Made by a program: the position numbers and the translations under genes
The notes under the pieces: generated by a model
What the model was told of the DNA's origin: nothing
The model's input: the letters and a program-made list of their open reading frames with translations, nothing else
Databases searched by the model: none
Shown: in pieces, positions 23,392 through 32,201 of the stretch
How positions within the stretch are numbered: the stretch's first letter is position 1
Layout: each line of letters opens with the position of its first letter
Assembly (NCBI GenBank): GCA_026990385.1
Contig: JALXDL010000074.1
Coordinates: 1-56,830 of the forward strand
Origin: DRKI01 sp011051875
GTDB taxonomy: Bacteria > Desulfobacterota > Desulfobulbia > Desulfobulbales > Desulfobulbaceae
DNA: 56,830 nt
Direction: 5' to 3'

Positions 23392-24573
23392 ATGTCAAAC
23401 GATGAAACCATGAACATGGTCCACGAGTCAGAGGCCCAGCGGCAGTATGCCCGGGTCCGGTTGCCTGCAGTCCTGCATCTCGTCGATTCCAGGGGAAAGG
23501 AGCAGCGGCTCGCGCTGCACGACCTTTCCGCCGGCGGTTTCCGCCTGCGGGACTCTGCCCTGTCCCTGGCGGTGGGCGATCACTGGAGTGCGACCATCCA
23601 TTTTACCGTGGATGCAGTCGACCTCTCCATGCCGGTCCGGTTCCAGGTTCGCTGGCAGGACGACGACAGCGGCGACTTCGGCTGTGAGTTTCACCAGCTG
23701 GAGACCCGACAGGTGGCGGTCCTGCGCCACCTCATCACCTCGTTTCTGAGTGGTGAGCTGGTGACCGTGGACGATACCCTGGACATCCTGGCCAGGAACA
23801 ACTTCACCATGGGCCGCAAGAGCCGGCCGGCAGGGAAACGGGGCGGTATCCTGCACCGGGTGCGGCCTGTGGTCATGAGCCTGCTCTTTTTCGGTGTCGG
23901 TCTGGCCGCCTTCGGCCTGGTCTGCGCCAGGCTCTATGACCTCTACTTTGTCAGTCATGCGCAGTCGGCCACGGTGACTGCCCGCACCTACACCGTCACC
24001 ATGCCCAGGGACGGTATCCTGCAGAGCGTGGCCGGTGCGGACGGAACCGTGGTGCAGGGGGAACCCCTGGCCCTGTTCCGTTCCTCCCTGCTGGACCTGG
24101 TCAGGGGCAACCTGCAGCAGGATCTCCTGGCCTCCGGCAACGTGGAACAGCTCCTGGCCAGGACGCTCAAGGGTACCGTCACCAGTCCGTGCAACTGCCG
24201 AATCCAGGAACAGCTGGTGGCCGACGGCCAGTTCGCGGCCAGGGGCCAGGCGATATTCCGCCTGGTCGATGTTGACGCGCGTCCCTTTGTCACGGCCCGT
24301 TTTTCCAGTTCCCAGGGTGAGCGGATCGCGCCCGGCACGCCGGTGACCATCCGGATCGCCGGTGAAGATGAAGAGCTGTCCGGCCGGGTGACGCGGGTGG
24401 TTTCTCCGGCCGCAGCGGCCGGCGGGCCTGATTTCGTCCAGGTCCGCATCATGCCGGACCGGCCCCTTGCGGCGCACCTGATCGACAGGCCGGTCCAGGT
24501 GCGCGTGGGCGGCTTGCCGCCGGGTCTGCTGAGCGGAAGTATCCTGCCCGTGGCCGCGCTGGCCGGAAAATGA
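23392..24573 (+). CDS. alg44: Alginate co-polymerase with PilZ c-di-GMP receptor domain
   Basis: From ATG 23392 (a GTG sits directly before it). The N-terminal PilZ domain keeps both c-di-GMP contacts: RQYAR (RXXXR) near residue 18 and DLSAGG (D/NXSXXG) about 30 residues later. A membrane helix at about 160-185 (MSLLFFGVGLAAFGLVCARL) is followed by a periplasmic HlyD-like barrel region. Alg44 binds c-di-GMP and switches on the Alg8 polymerase. The preserved motifs predict that alginate production here is also controlled by c-di-GMP. Overlaps algK by 4 bases. Confidence 0.93.
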   Translation: MSNDETMNMVHESEAQRQYARVRLPAVLHLVDSRGKEQRLALHDLSAGGFRLRDSALSLAVGDHWSATIHFTVDAVDLSMPVRFQVRWQDDDSGDFGCEFHQLETRQVAVLRHLITSFLSGELVTVDDTLDILARNNFTMGRKSRPAGKRGGILHRVRPVVMSLLFFGVGLAAFGLVCARLYDLYFVSHAQSATVTARTYTVTMPRDGILQSVAGADGTVVQGEPLALFRSSLLDLVRGNLQQDLLASGNVEQLLARTLKGTVTSPCNCRIQEQLVADGQFAARGQAIFRLVDVDARPFVTARFSSSQGERIAPGTPVTIRIAGEDEELSGRVTRVVSPAAAAGGPDFVQVRIMPDRPLAAHLIDRPVQVRVGGLPPGLLSGSILPVAALAGK

Positions 24574-25895
24574 GATTCCTGGCCCACGCCTGGACCCTGC
24601 TGGTCTGCGCCCTGGCCGTGTCCGGCTGTGTCCGGGTACCGGATTTCTCCCTTGCCCGCAGGGCGGCAGCCGAAGGGGACCTGGAAACGGCCCGCTGGCA
24701 CCTGCAGGAGCTTGCCGGCCGCGGCTATGCCGCCGCCTGGATCGATCTGGGCGATATGGCACGGCCACACGACAGCCGCCGGGCCGCACACTGGTACCGG
24801 CAGGCCCTGGGTCGTGACCCGCGGGCGGCGCTGCGGCTGGCCCGGTTGCAGGTTGCGGAAGGGATCCTGGACGAGGAAGGATTGCGTGCCTTGGAGCAGG
24901 AGCTGCTGGAGGCCGCGGCCCGGGGGAACGGGGAGGCATTCCGGCTCCTGGTCCGGATGTATGCCTCCCGGCCTGACCTGTACCGGCGCGCCGATGTCGA
25001 CCGGGCCATTGCCGCAGCCCGTGCCGCCGGTGTGGCGGCGGCCGGGTATGGTCTGGTTCCCTGGTATCGTGGCAACGGAACCTTCGGGGAGCATCTGCCA
25101 GAGATCAAGGCCGTCTGTCAACAGAACCTGGAGTTTGTACCGGCCTGCTTTGCGGATCTGGCCCGGGTCTCCGTTCTGTCCGGCAGCCGGGAGGGGCTGG
25201 ACCGCCTGCTGCGGGAGGTGACACAGCGGTACCATGACGGCCGCCTGTCCGCGGAGGAGGTGGTGGCGGTGGCCGATACCCTGGCCGAAGAGGATGCTGG
25301 TCCCGGCCTGGCAAAGGACGCACTGGCCCTGTACGGAGCGGTTGCCGGGGAAGATACCCGGGCCATGGTCCGCCAGGCGCGGCTGATCCTGCGTTTTCCC
25401 TTTCTGGCAGAGCCGGGCCGGCTCCTCGCCCTGGTGAAACAGATCAGGCAGAAGGACCCGGACCAGGGCAACCTGCTCATGGGGAGGATCTACTACGAGG
25501 GCCGCCAGGTACCCCGGGATCCGGTCCGGGCAGAGCAGTGTTTTCTCGCTGCAGCCGGCCGGTTGCCCGCGGCCTGCTACTACCTGGGCCGGATCTACGG
25601 CAGGGGGTATCTCGGCCGGCCGGATCACCGGCGGGCCCTGGCATACCTGCTGGCCGCCGCCCGCAGCGGTGTTGCCAGGGCGGATCTTGCCCTGGCCGAG
25701 ATGTTTGTCCGGGGCCGGGGCATCCGGGCCAACCCGGTCTATGGTCTCCTGTTCGCCTCTCTTGCCGCGGATCGCGGGCTGGCCAGGGCCGTCGATCTCC
25801 GCGACCGTCTGCAACAGGCGGCGTCCCCTGACCAGAAACAGCAGGCCGGGTTCCTGCTGGAACAGGAAGAGGCATGGCGCAGAACCGGCCGGTGA
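24570..25895 (+). CDS. algK: Alginate secretion scaffold lipoprotein with Sel1/TPR repeats
   Basis: 441 residues with a lipoprotein signal ending in LAVSGC, then alpha-helical Sel1-type repeats with recurring G-A-A and LG(D/R)IY patterns, for example GRIYYEGRQVPRDPVRA and GRIYGRGYLG. AlgK is an outer-membrane lipoprotein that links the periplasmic Alg44 complex to the AlgE porin. It overlaps alg44 by four bases and precedes algE by six, showing translational coupling. Confidence 0.9.
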   Translation: MRFLAHAWTLLVCALAVSGCVRVPDFSLARRAAAEGDLETARWHLQELAGRGYAAAWIDLGDMARPHDSRRAAHWYRQALGRDPRAALRLARLQVAEGILDEEGLRALEQELLEAAARGNGEAFRLLVRMYASRPDLYRRADVDRAIAAARAAGVAAAGYGLVPWYRGNGTFGEHLPEIKAVCQQNLEFVPACFADLARVSVLSGSREGLDRLLREVTQRYHDGRLSAEEVVAVADTLAEEDAGPGLAKDALALYGAVAGEDTRAMVRQARLILRFPFLAEPGRLLALVKQIRQKDPDQGNLLMGRIYYEGRQVPRDPVRAEQCFLAAAGRLPAACYYLGRIYGRGYLGRPDHRRALAYLLAAARSGVARADLALAEMFVRGRGIRANPVYGLLFASLAADRGLARAVDLRDRLQQAASPDQKQQAGFLLEQEEAWRRTGR

Positions 25896-25901
25896 GACAG
25901 C

Positions 25902-27305
25902 ATGGAAACGGAAACTGACGTGAGCAAAACGCGGCGGACAGCGCTCCTTGTCCTGTTGCTCTGCCTGGCCCTGACCGGATCGGCCCGGGCGGCCGGCAAG
26001 GGGAGCGGAACGGAAACAGGGGTCCGCATCAAGGTATCGGCCCTGGTGGAGAGTGACTCTGATCCGGAATTCGGCCTGGCCGGGGACCGGGAGAGCCTCT
26101 ACCTGGATCTCAAGCCGTGGTTCCGTTCCACGTTGGCGCCGCACTGGACCTTTTACACCAGGGGCCAGCTCTTTGCCTCCACCTCCACCACCCGCCTGGA
26201 CAGTGAGGAAGGCAACATCGTTTCCGACGGTTTCGTCGGTTTGCGCCAGGTCTGGGTGGATTACGACGGCCTCACGCCGTATCCGGGAGAGTCCCTGCGC
26301 GTCGGTCTCCAGCGGCTGCGCACCGATGACGGTCTCTTCCTGGACACCGATATAGAGGCGTTGGCCTGGCGTTTTGACACCACCCTGCTCGATGCCAACC
26401 TCTTTGCCGCGCAGCGCTTTGCCGGCTGGCGCACGGACAGCTGGCACCTGGAGGACGAGGAAAGGGGACGGCTCGATCTCTATGGTGACCTGGCCTGGCA
26501 GTGGCGTCCCGGCCACTGGCTGGGCGGATTTCTCATGTACCAGAAGGACCGCGATGCACTGCCCGGCACGGGCGAGGTCATCGATGCCGAGAGCAGGCGC
26601 ACCAGAAGAGACTTTCTCTGGTTCGGCCTGCGGGCGGACTCGGACGGGCGAAACAGGGCCGGCGCTGCCGGCTACTGGCTGACACTCATGGGCCTGACCG
26701 GCAGTCGCGAAGATCTGCGGACAGAGGGTACGGTGGCAACGGGAAGCACACGGCAGGATGTGAATGCCTGGGCAGCGGATCTCGGTGTCTCCTGGGCCCT
26801 GCCCCTGCCACTTCCCGTCCGTGTGGGCGCGGCCTGGGCCATGGCCGGCGGCGGGGGCGAGCAGGGGACCGGCCGCCTCTTTGCCGCCAGCGGTCTGGGC
26901 AGCAACAGGTCACGCTTTGCCGGCAGCCGCAGCCGGATTTACCGGTTCGGCGATTTTCTGCGTCCCGAGTTCAGCAACCTGCAGGTGTCCACCCTGTTTG
27001 CCACCATCCAGCCCGATGAGCGCTACGAGGGCGTGATCCTGTTCGAGGATGTGCGGCTTGACGACCCGGACGGACCGTACAGTTCCGATCTCATGGCCGG
27101 CAGCGTGGTGCCCGGCAGTGGTAATATCGGGCAGGAGCTGGATATCTGCCTGACCCGGTACCTTGACACGATGCAGTGGCGTTCCATCAAGGGGCGCGGC
27201 TATCTGCGGCTGCGCAGCTCCATGCTCCTGGCCGGGGCGGCATACGGCGATGACGAAGATTCGTTGCTGTACCGGGTCACCCTGGATTTTTTTCTTGATT
27301 TCTGA
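25902..27305 (+). CDS. algE: Outer-membrane alginate export porin
   Basis: 467 residues with a signal peptide ending near SARA (about residue 30) and alternating strand-like segments through to a C-terminal aromatic residue (FLDF), typical of an outer-membrane barrel. Features shared with AlgE include DPEFGLAGDRE, RTDDGLFLDTDIEA, GSGNIGQELDI and the ending. It would form the 18-stranded electropositive channel that exports alginate with AlgK. The start may be ATG 25902 or GTG 25920. Its place between algK and algG is the standard alginate order. Confidence 0.9.
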   Translation: METETDVSKTRRTALLVLLLCLALTGSARAAGKGSGTETGVRIKVSALVESDSDPEFGLAGDRESLYLDLKPWFRSTLAPHWTFYTRGQLFASTSTTRLDSEEGNIVSDGFVGLRQVWVDYDGLTPYPGESLRVGLQRLRTDDGLFLDTDIEALAWRFDTTLLDANLFAAQRFAGWRTDSWHLEDEERGRLDLYGDLAWQWRPGHWLGGFLMYQKDRDALPGTGEVIDAESRRTRRDFLWFGLRADSDGRNRAGAAGYWLTLMGLTGSREDLRTEGTVATGSTRQDVNAWAADLGVSWALPLPLPVRVGAAWAMAGGGGEQGTGRLFAASGLGSNRSRFAGSRSRIYRFGDFLRPEFSNLQVSTLFATIQPDERYEGVILFEDVRLDDPDGPYSSDLMAGSVVPGSGNIGQELDICLTRYLDTMQWRSIKGRGYLRLRSSMLLAGAAYGDDEDSLLYRVTLDFFLDF

Positions 27306-27319
27306 GTACCGACAAGGCC

Positions 27320-28900
27320 ATGGAACGAACCAGATCATACCGCCGCTCCTGCCTGCTGCACCTTCTCTGCACGCTGGTCCTCCTGGCTACGTTCTTCCCG
27401 TGCCCGGCGGTGCAGGCCGGGAAGGCCGTTTCCCCGGGGACCTGGACCAGGTACCGGGCCGTGGAGATCCCGGCCGACCGGCTGGCCCGGGAAAAGCCGG
27501 TTCTTCCCGACCTGGCCGGCTATACCGTGGCCGCGGTGGAGACGCGCATCGGTACCGGTCCGGAGGCCGGAATCACCCTGGAGCGCATGCGGCGCCAGCC
27601 CATGCTCGAGGACTTCACCGCCGGCCGCAACGAACGTATCCGGGAATGGGCCATGCGCCAGCGTTCCTTTCCCAGGGCGATTTTTATCCGCAACGGCCAT
27701 GCCACCCCGGCCCTGCTCGCGGCCCGGCTCGGCCCGGACCTGTTTGCAGAGAGCGAGCCCGGCGTCTTTACCTGCCGCCTGCCGCTGGTGGTGGGGCCGG
27801 ACGCGACCCTGATCGTGGACGATCGCGTCCGCGAGCTGCGGCTCTCGCGTCAGCGGGGCGCCTTTCTCGTCAACGGAGGCCGCCTGTTCCTCGTCCGGAC
27901 CAGGGTCACGGGCTGGGACGAGGAGAACAATGGGCCGGCCGCCTACCGCAGCGAGCACGATTTCCGACCGTTCATCATCGCCTGGGGCGATTCGGAGACC
28001 TATATCGCCGCCTCCCGAATTGCCAGCCTGGGCTACCACCAGAGCAAGTCCTACGGTATCACCCTCAGCCAGTACAACCGGGACGACGGCAGCGCCCTGC
28101 ACCGGCGTCCCTCCGGCTGGATCATCGACTCCGAGTTTACGGACATCTACTATGGTTTTTATTGCTACGAGGCCGATGACGTGGTGATCCTGCGCAACGA
28201 CTACCATGACAACATCGTCTATGGCATCGACCCGCACGATCGTTCCCGGCGTCTGATTATTGCCGGCAACAGGGTCTGGGGTTCCAAAAAAAAGCATGGC
28301 ATCGTCATATCCAGGGACGTCAACGACTCCTGGATATTCGACAACCGGAGTTTCGACAATGGCCTGTCCGGAATCCTCCTGGACAGGAACTGCACCGGCA
28401 ACATGGTGGCCGGCAACGTCATCTACGGCAACCGGGGTGACGGCATCTCGGTATACGAGAGCGACCACAACACCCTATGGGGCAATGTGATCATGGACAA
28501 CCACCGCAACGGCATCATGCTCCGCAACAGCGTCAACCTGGCCATCTACGACAATCTCGTCCTGCGCAACTTCCGGTACGGGGTGGCCGGCATGGTCAGG
28601 GAACTCTCCGGCACCGGCCGGGACCTGGTGCGGGACCCCCACTTCCAGAAGCTCTCCTTTGTCCTCTATGGCGGGGTGCTTGCCGACAACCGGCAGGGGC
28701 CCCTCAAGATCGACAATCCCCTGCGCGCCACCTTGTGCCGGGTCAGGATGCTCTTTCCGCGCAGCAGGGACGGAATCCGGTTCACCGGGCCCCTTCTGAC
28801 CTGGCAGGAAAGGATCTTTGCTCTCCTGGCCCGGGGCAGGGCCGTGGTGGTCGAACCCGAGCCGGTGGCCGCCCCGGGGAGATCCGCCCCCGGCACGTGA
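27320..28900 (+). CDS. algG: Periplasmic mannuronan C5-epimerase
   Basis: 526 residues, signal peptide (to about residue 33), then a parallel beta-helix with repeated N-G/D-N patterns such as RNDYHDNIVYG, IAGNRVWG and DNHRNGIMLRN. The catalytic motif YGIDPHDRS is intact, with the DPHD Asp and His known to act in AlgG. It converts mannuronate residues in the growing polymer to guluronate in the periplasm and protects the chain during transfer. AAGG lies before the start. It follows algE by 14 bases. Confidence 0.94.
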   Translation: MERTRSYRRSCLLHLLCTLVLLATFFPCPAVQAGKAVSPGTWTRYRAVEIPADRLAREKPVLPDLAGYTVAAVETRIGTGPEAGITLERMRRQPMLEDFTAGRNERIREWAMRQRSFPRAIFIRNGHATPALLAARLGPDLFAESEPGVFTCRLPLVVGPDATLIVDDRVRELRLSRQRGAFLVNGGRLFLVRTRVTGWDEENNGPAAYRSEHDFRPFIIAWGDSETYIAASRIASLGYHQSKSYGITLSQYNRDDGSALHRRPSGWIIDSEFTDIYYGFYCYEADDVVILRNDYHDNIVYGIDPHDRSRRLIIAGNRVWGSKKKHGIVISRDVNDSWIFDNRSFDNGLSGILLDRNCTGNMVAGNVIYGNRGDGISVYESDHNTLWGNVIMDNHRNGIMLRNSVNLAIYDNLVLRNFRYGVAGMVRELSGTGRDLVRDPHFQKLSFVLYGGVLADNRQGPLKIDNPLRATLCRVRMLFPRSRDGIRFTGPLLTWQERIFALLARGRAVVVEPEPVAAPGRSAPGT

Positions 28901-28971
28901 TGATACCGCGGCAGGTGCCTGTGCCGTGCCCTGCCCGTTCAGGTTAGTTGTCTGTACCCCGGAATGCAGCC

Positions 28972-30399
28972 ATGGTTTTTTCGTCCAACATCTTTCTGTT
29001 TCTCTTCCTGCCGGCGTATCTCCTGGCCTACTACCTGACGCCGTGCCGGTACCGTTCCTGGACCATCCTGGTCGGGTCCTGTGTCTTTTACGGCTGGTGG
29101 CGGGTGGACTTTCTGTTCCTCTTTGCCGGGGTTATGCTCTGGAACTACCTGGTGGGCCGCATGATCGACACCTGCGGCAGCCGCAGCCCGGCCGCCCGCC
29201 ACTGGGTGACGGCCGGTATAGCGGTTGACCTCATGATCCTGGGATATTTCAAGTATGCCGGCTTCGGGATCAGTGCCATCAACCAGGTCCTGGCATCACT
29301 GGGGCTCCAGCCCCTGGGCAGCCTGGAGATCATCCTGCCCGTCGGCATCTCCTTCTACATCTTCCAGGCCATCAGCTACCTGGTGGACGTCTACCGGGGT
29401 GATACGGCCGCAACCAGGCGTTTCATCGATTTTGCCGCCTTCATCGCACTGTTTCCGCAACTCATTGCAGGTCCTGTCCTGCGCTACAAGGATCTTGCAG
29501 GCCAGTTCCGCTCCCGTACCCACAGCGTGGAGAAGTTCTCCGAGGGTAGCGGTCGGTTCATGCAGGGGTTCATCAGGAAGGTGTTCATCGCCGATACCCT
29601 GGCTCCCCTGGTCGACCACTGCTTCCGCCTGGCCCATCCCACCACGGCCGACGCCTGGCTGGGCAGCCTGGCCTACGGCGTCCAGCTCTATTTCGATTTC
29701 TCCGGCTACAGTGACATGGCCATCGGCCTGGGACTGATGATGGGCTTCCGGTTCGTGGAGAACTTCAACCAGCCCTATTTCAGCCATTCCATCACCGAGT
29801 TCTGGCAGCGCTGGCACATTTCGCTCTCCACCTGGCTGCGGGACTATCTCTACATTCCCCTCGGCGGCAATAGGGGAGGCATGGCGCGCACCTGCCGCAA
29901 CCTGTTCGTGACCATGCTGCTGGGCGGATTCTGGCACGGCGCCAACTGGACATTCCTGGCCTGGGGCGGCTGGCACGGCCTGTGGCTCGCCCTGGAACGG
30001 GCCACCGGCAACGCGGTCCGGGAGAGCCGCCGGATCCGCCCCATGCGGCTGGCCTGGACCAATCTGCTGATCCTGGTGGGCTGGGTGCTCTTCCGGTCCG
30101 ATGATCTCGGCCGGGCCGGCACCATGCTCGGCGCCATGTTTTCCTTTGATCTCTCCGGACTCAGCCTGGTCTTCCGGGAAGAGATAACAGGCCTGCAGGT
30201 GGCGACACTTGTCCTTGCCTGTGGGGTCATCCTGGTGAGCGGCATCTGGCAGCGGCTGGACCATGCAATGCTTCCCGGCCTGGTTCGCCGGGGGGCTGTG
30301 CGGTATGCGTCCGCCCTGTTCCTGCCGCCCCTTTTCTGGCTGTCGATCCTGAAACTGTCGGCCCAGAGCTATTCCCCGTTTCTCTATTTCCAGTTCTGA
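28972..30399 (+). CDS. algI: MBOAT-family alginate O-acetylation membrane protein
   Basis: From ATG 28972 (MVFSSNIFLFLF): 475 residues with about 10-12 membrane helices. The MBOAT signature is present: RWHISLSTWLRDYLYIPLGG and the catalytic His in GGFWHGANW. AlgI moves an acetyl group across the inner membrane for O-acetylation of alginate by AlgJ and AlgX. In Pseudomonas algI-J-F follow algX-L; here they come before algX, so the operon has been reordered. Its stop codon overlaps the next ATG (TGATG). Confidence 0.92.
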   Translation: MVFSSNIFLFLFLPAYLLAYYLTPCRYRSWTILVGSCVFYGWWRVDFLFLFAGVMLWNYLVGRMIDTCGSRSPAARHWVTAGIAVDLMILGYFKYAGFGISAINQVLASLGLQPLGSLEIILPVGISFYIFQAISYLVDVYRGDTAATRRFIDFAAFIALFPQLIAGPVLRYKDLAGQFRSRTHSVEKFSEGSGRFMQGFIRKVFIADTLAPLVDHCFRLAHPTTADAWLGSLAYGVQLYFDFSGYSDMAIGLGLMMGFRFVENFNQPYFSHSITEFWQRWHISLSTWLRDYLYIPLGGNRGGMARTCRNLFVTMLLGGFWHGANWTFLAWGGWHGLWLALERATGNAVRESRRIRPMRLAWTNLLILVGWVLFRSDDLGRAGTMLGAMFSFDLSGLSLVFREEITGLQVATLVLACGVILVSGIWQRLDHAMLPGLVRRGAVRYASALFLPPLFWLSILKLSAQSYSPFLYFQF

Positions 30400-30416
30400 T
30401 GCCGGGAGCAACAGGT

Positions 30417-31541
30417 ATGATGATCCAGCGTCCGTTCCATCTTTTCTATTCACTGCTCTTTGTCGGCATGCTGTTTGCCCTGTCCCTGCCGTCCCTGAAG
30501 AGCCTGGCCACCTTTTCCGTCCCGGCCCGGGCCGGGTTCACGGACGGCATGGCTGCCCACGATTTTGAGCAGTACTATGACCGCTCCTTTCCGGTCCGCA
30601 CCCTGGGTACCAATATCTGGGCCGCCATCACCTACCTGTTCTTTGACGAAGGCCGGCCCGGGGTGGTCATCGGGAGGCGCGGGTGGCTCTATACGGACGA
30701 GGAGTTCCGGATATGCCCCGATACTGAACAGCAGGTCCGGGCCAACCTGGCCGCCATCGGCCGGGTGGCGGATCTCCTGGCTCGGCGCCACGTGCGGCTG
30801 GTAATGGCGGTGGTGCCGGCCAAGGCCAGGGTCTACCCGGAATACCTGGGCCGGCGTCGGCCGGCGCCGGTGCGGAACCGGTTGTACAACCGTCTGCATG
30901 CCATGCTGCAACGCAGAGGCATCCCGGCGCCTGATCTGTATGGGGCCCTGTCCGCGGGCCGGGCCGGGGGACTGGTGTTTTTCCGTACCGATACCCACTG
31001 GACACCCTATGGCGCAGAGGTTGCCGCCCATGCCGTGGCCGGGACCATCCTCGGCCGTCACCTGCTTCCGCCCGGTGACCAGCGGTATGTCACTGCACGG
31101 TCCGCACCCCGGCCCCATGCGGGCGATCTCCTTTCCTACCTGCCCCTGGACCCCTGGTGTTCCTTTCTCCTGCCGCCGGTCGATACCCTGGTGCCCCGGA
31201 AGACCTGGCTGAGCACAGACAGGGAAGAGGACCTGCTCCTTGCCGGTCCGGAACCGGTCGTGATGGCGCTGGTCGGGACCAGCTACAGCGCGGATCCGCG
31301 CTGGGACTTTGCCGGCGCCCTGCGCAGGGAGCTGGGACGGGATCTGGTCAACTGGGCGGAGAAGGGGGAAGGGCCCATCGCGCCCATGCTGCGTTACCTG
31401 GCGTCTGACGAATTTACAGCCGCGACCCCGCAGCTCGTGCTGTGGGAGTACCCGGAGCGCTATCTGCCCCTGCCTCCTGAAAGCGGTGGCCGGAGCCAGG
31501 GAGCAGAACCGGGATCGGAGCTGCCGGTCCCTTACCGCTGA
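30417..31541 (+). CDS. algJ: Alginate O-acetyltransferase, SGNH type, membrane-anchored
   Basis: Starts at 30417 or, with TGATG coupling to algI, at 30399; I prefer 30417 because GGGAG is about ten bases ahead of it. It has an N-terminal signal anchor (about residues 5-25) followed by a SGNH-like domain with the Asp-His pair in TDTHWTPYGA and the nucleophile Ser in LVGTSYSADP. AlgJ accepts acetyl from AlgI and passes it on for alginate acetylation in the periplasm. About 374 residues, as in the family. Confidence 0.88.
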   Translation: MMIQRPFHLFYSLLFVGMLFALSLPSLKSLATFSVPARAGFTDGMAAHDFEQYYDRSFPVRTLGTNIWAAITYLFFDEGRPGVVIGRRGWLYTDEEFRICPDTEQQVRANLAAIGRVADLLARRHVRLVMAVVPAKARVYPEYLGRRRPAPVRNRLYNRLHAMLQRRGIPAPDLYGALSAGRAGGLVFFRTDTHWTPYGAEVAAHAVAGTILGRHLLPPGDQRYVTARSAPRPHAGDLLSYLPLDPWCSFLLPPVDTLVPRKTWLSTDREEDLLLAGPEPVVMALVGTSYSADPRWDFAGALRRELGRDLVNWAEKGEGPIAPMLRYLASDEFTAATPQLVLWEYPERYLPLPPESGGRSQGAEPGSELPVPYR

Positions 31542-31556
31542 ACCAAGGAGGTTGTC

Positions 31557-32201
31557 ATGAAATATCTCGCTGTTTTCTTCTCTGTCGCGCTGGTGCTGCT
31601 TGTGCGTCCCGGAGTCTCCCGTGCCGGTGAAGAGGCCCTCTACGCTCCCCGTGCCCCTGCCGGATCGGCCTTTATCAGGCTGTTCAACGCCACGCCGGCG
31701 GCCGGGGCCGGGGGACGGCTGCAAACAGTGCAGCTCAGGGCGGATTCGGCCTACGGTGCCTCGCCCTATGCCTTTCTCCCGCCGGGGCCCGGGACCCTGC
31801 AGGCGGGTGGTCATGCCCTGGCCGTGGACCTGGCCGCGAATCGTTCCTATACCGCGGTCCTGCTCCCGGACCGGCTGGTGCTGGTGGATGATCCGGAGCT
31901 GCCCGGCCGGAGAAAAGCGCTCCTGGTCCTGTACAACCTGACCGGCAGCGCCCATGTCTCGCTCCGGACCAGGAAAAAGCACCGGGTCGTTGTCGGGGAA
32001 ACAGCGTCCATGAGCTGCTCTCTGCGTGCCGTCAACCCGGTGCGGGTGGAGCTGGACGTCCTGGATGGCGACGCCCTCTTCGCCCGGGCCCCCCTGGTCT
32101 CCCTTGAGCGGGGCAGGATGTTCAGCCTCTTCGTCTGCGGTGACCGGAGCGCGCCGGTGGTGGTCTGGGTCGAGAACGGCCCGCCCCGGGGAGGCGACTG
32201 A
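31557..32201 (+). CDS. algF: Periplasmic alginate acetylation accessory protein
   Basis: 214 residues with a signal peptide (cleavage near SRAGEE), and AlgF-like stretches: APAGSAFIRLFNATP near the N-terminus, YAFLPPGP, and a beta-rich two-domain layout. AlgF is needed for acetylation together with AlgI and AlgJ in the periplasm. A strong AAGGAGG site precedes the start. Its TGA overlaps the ATG of algX (TGATG). Confidence 0.88.
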   Translation: MKYLAVFFSVALVLLVRPGVSRAGEEALYAPRAPAGSAFIRLFNATPAAGAGGRLQTVQLRADSAYGASPYAFLPPGPGTLQAGGHALAVDLAANRSYTAVLLPDRLVLVDDPELPGRRKALLVLYNLTGSAHVSLRTRKKHRVVVGETASMSCSLRAVNPVRVELDVLDGDALFARAPLVSLERGRMFSLFVCGDRSAPVVVWVENGPPRGGD

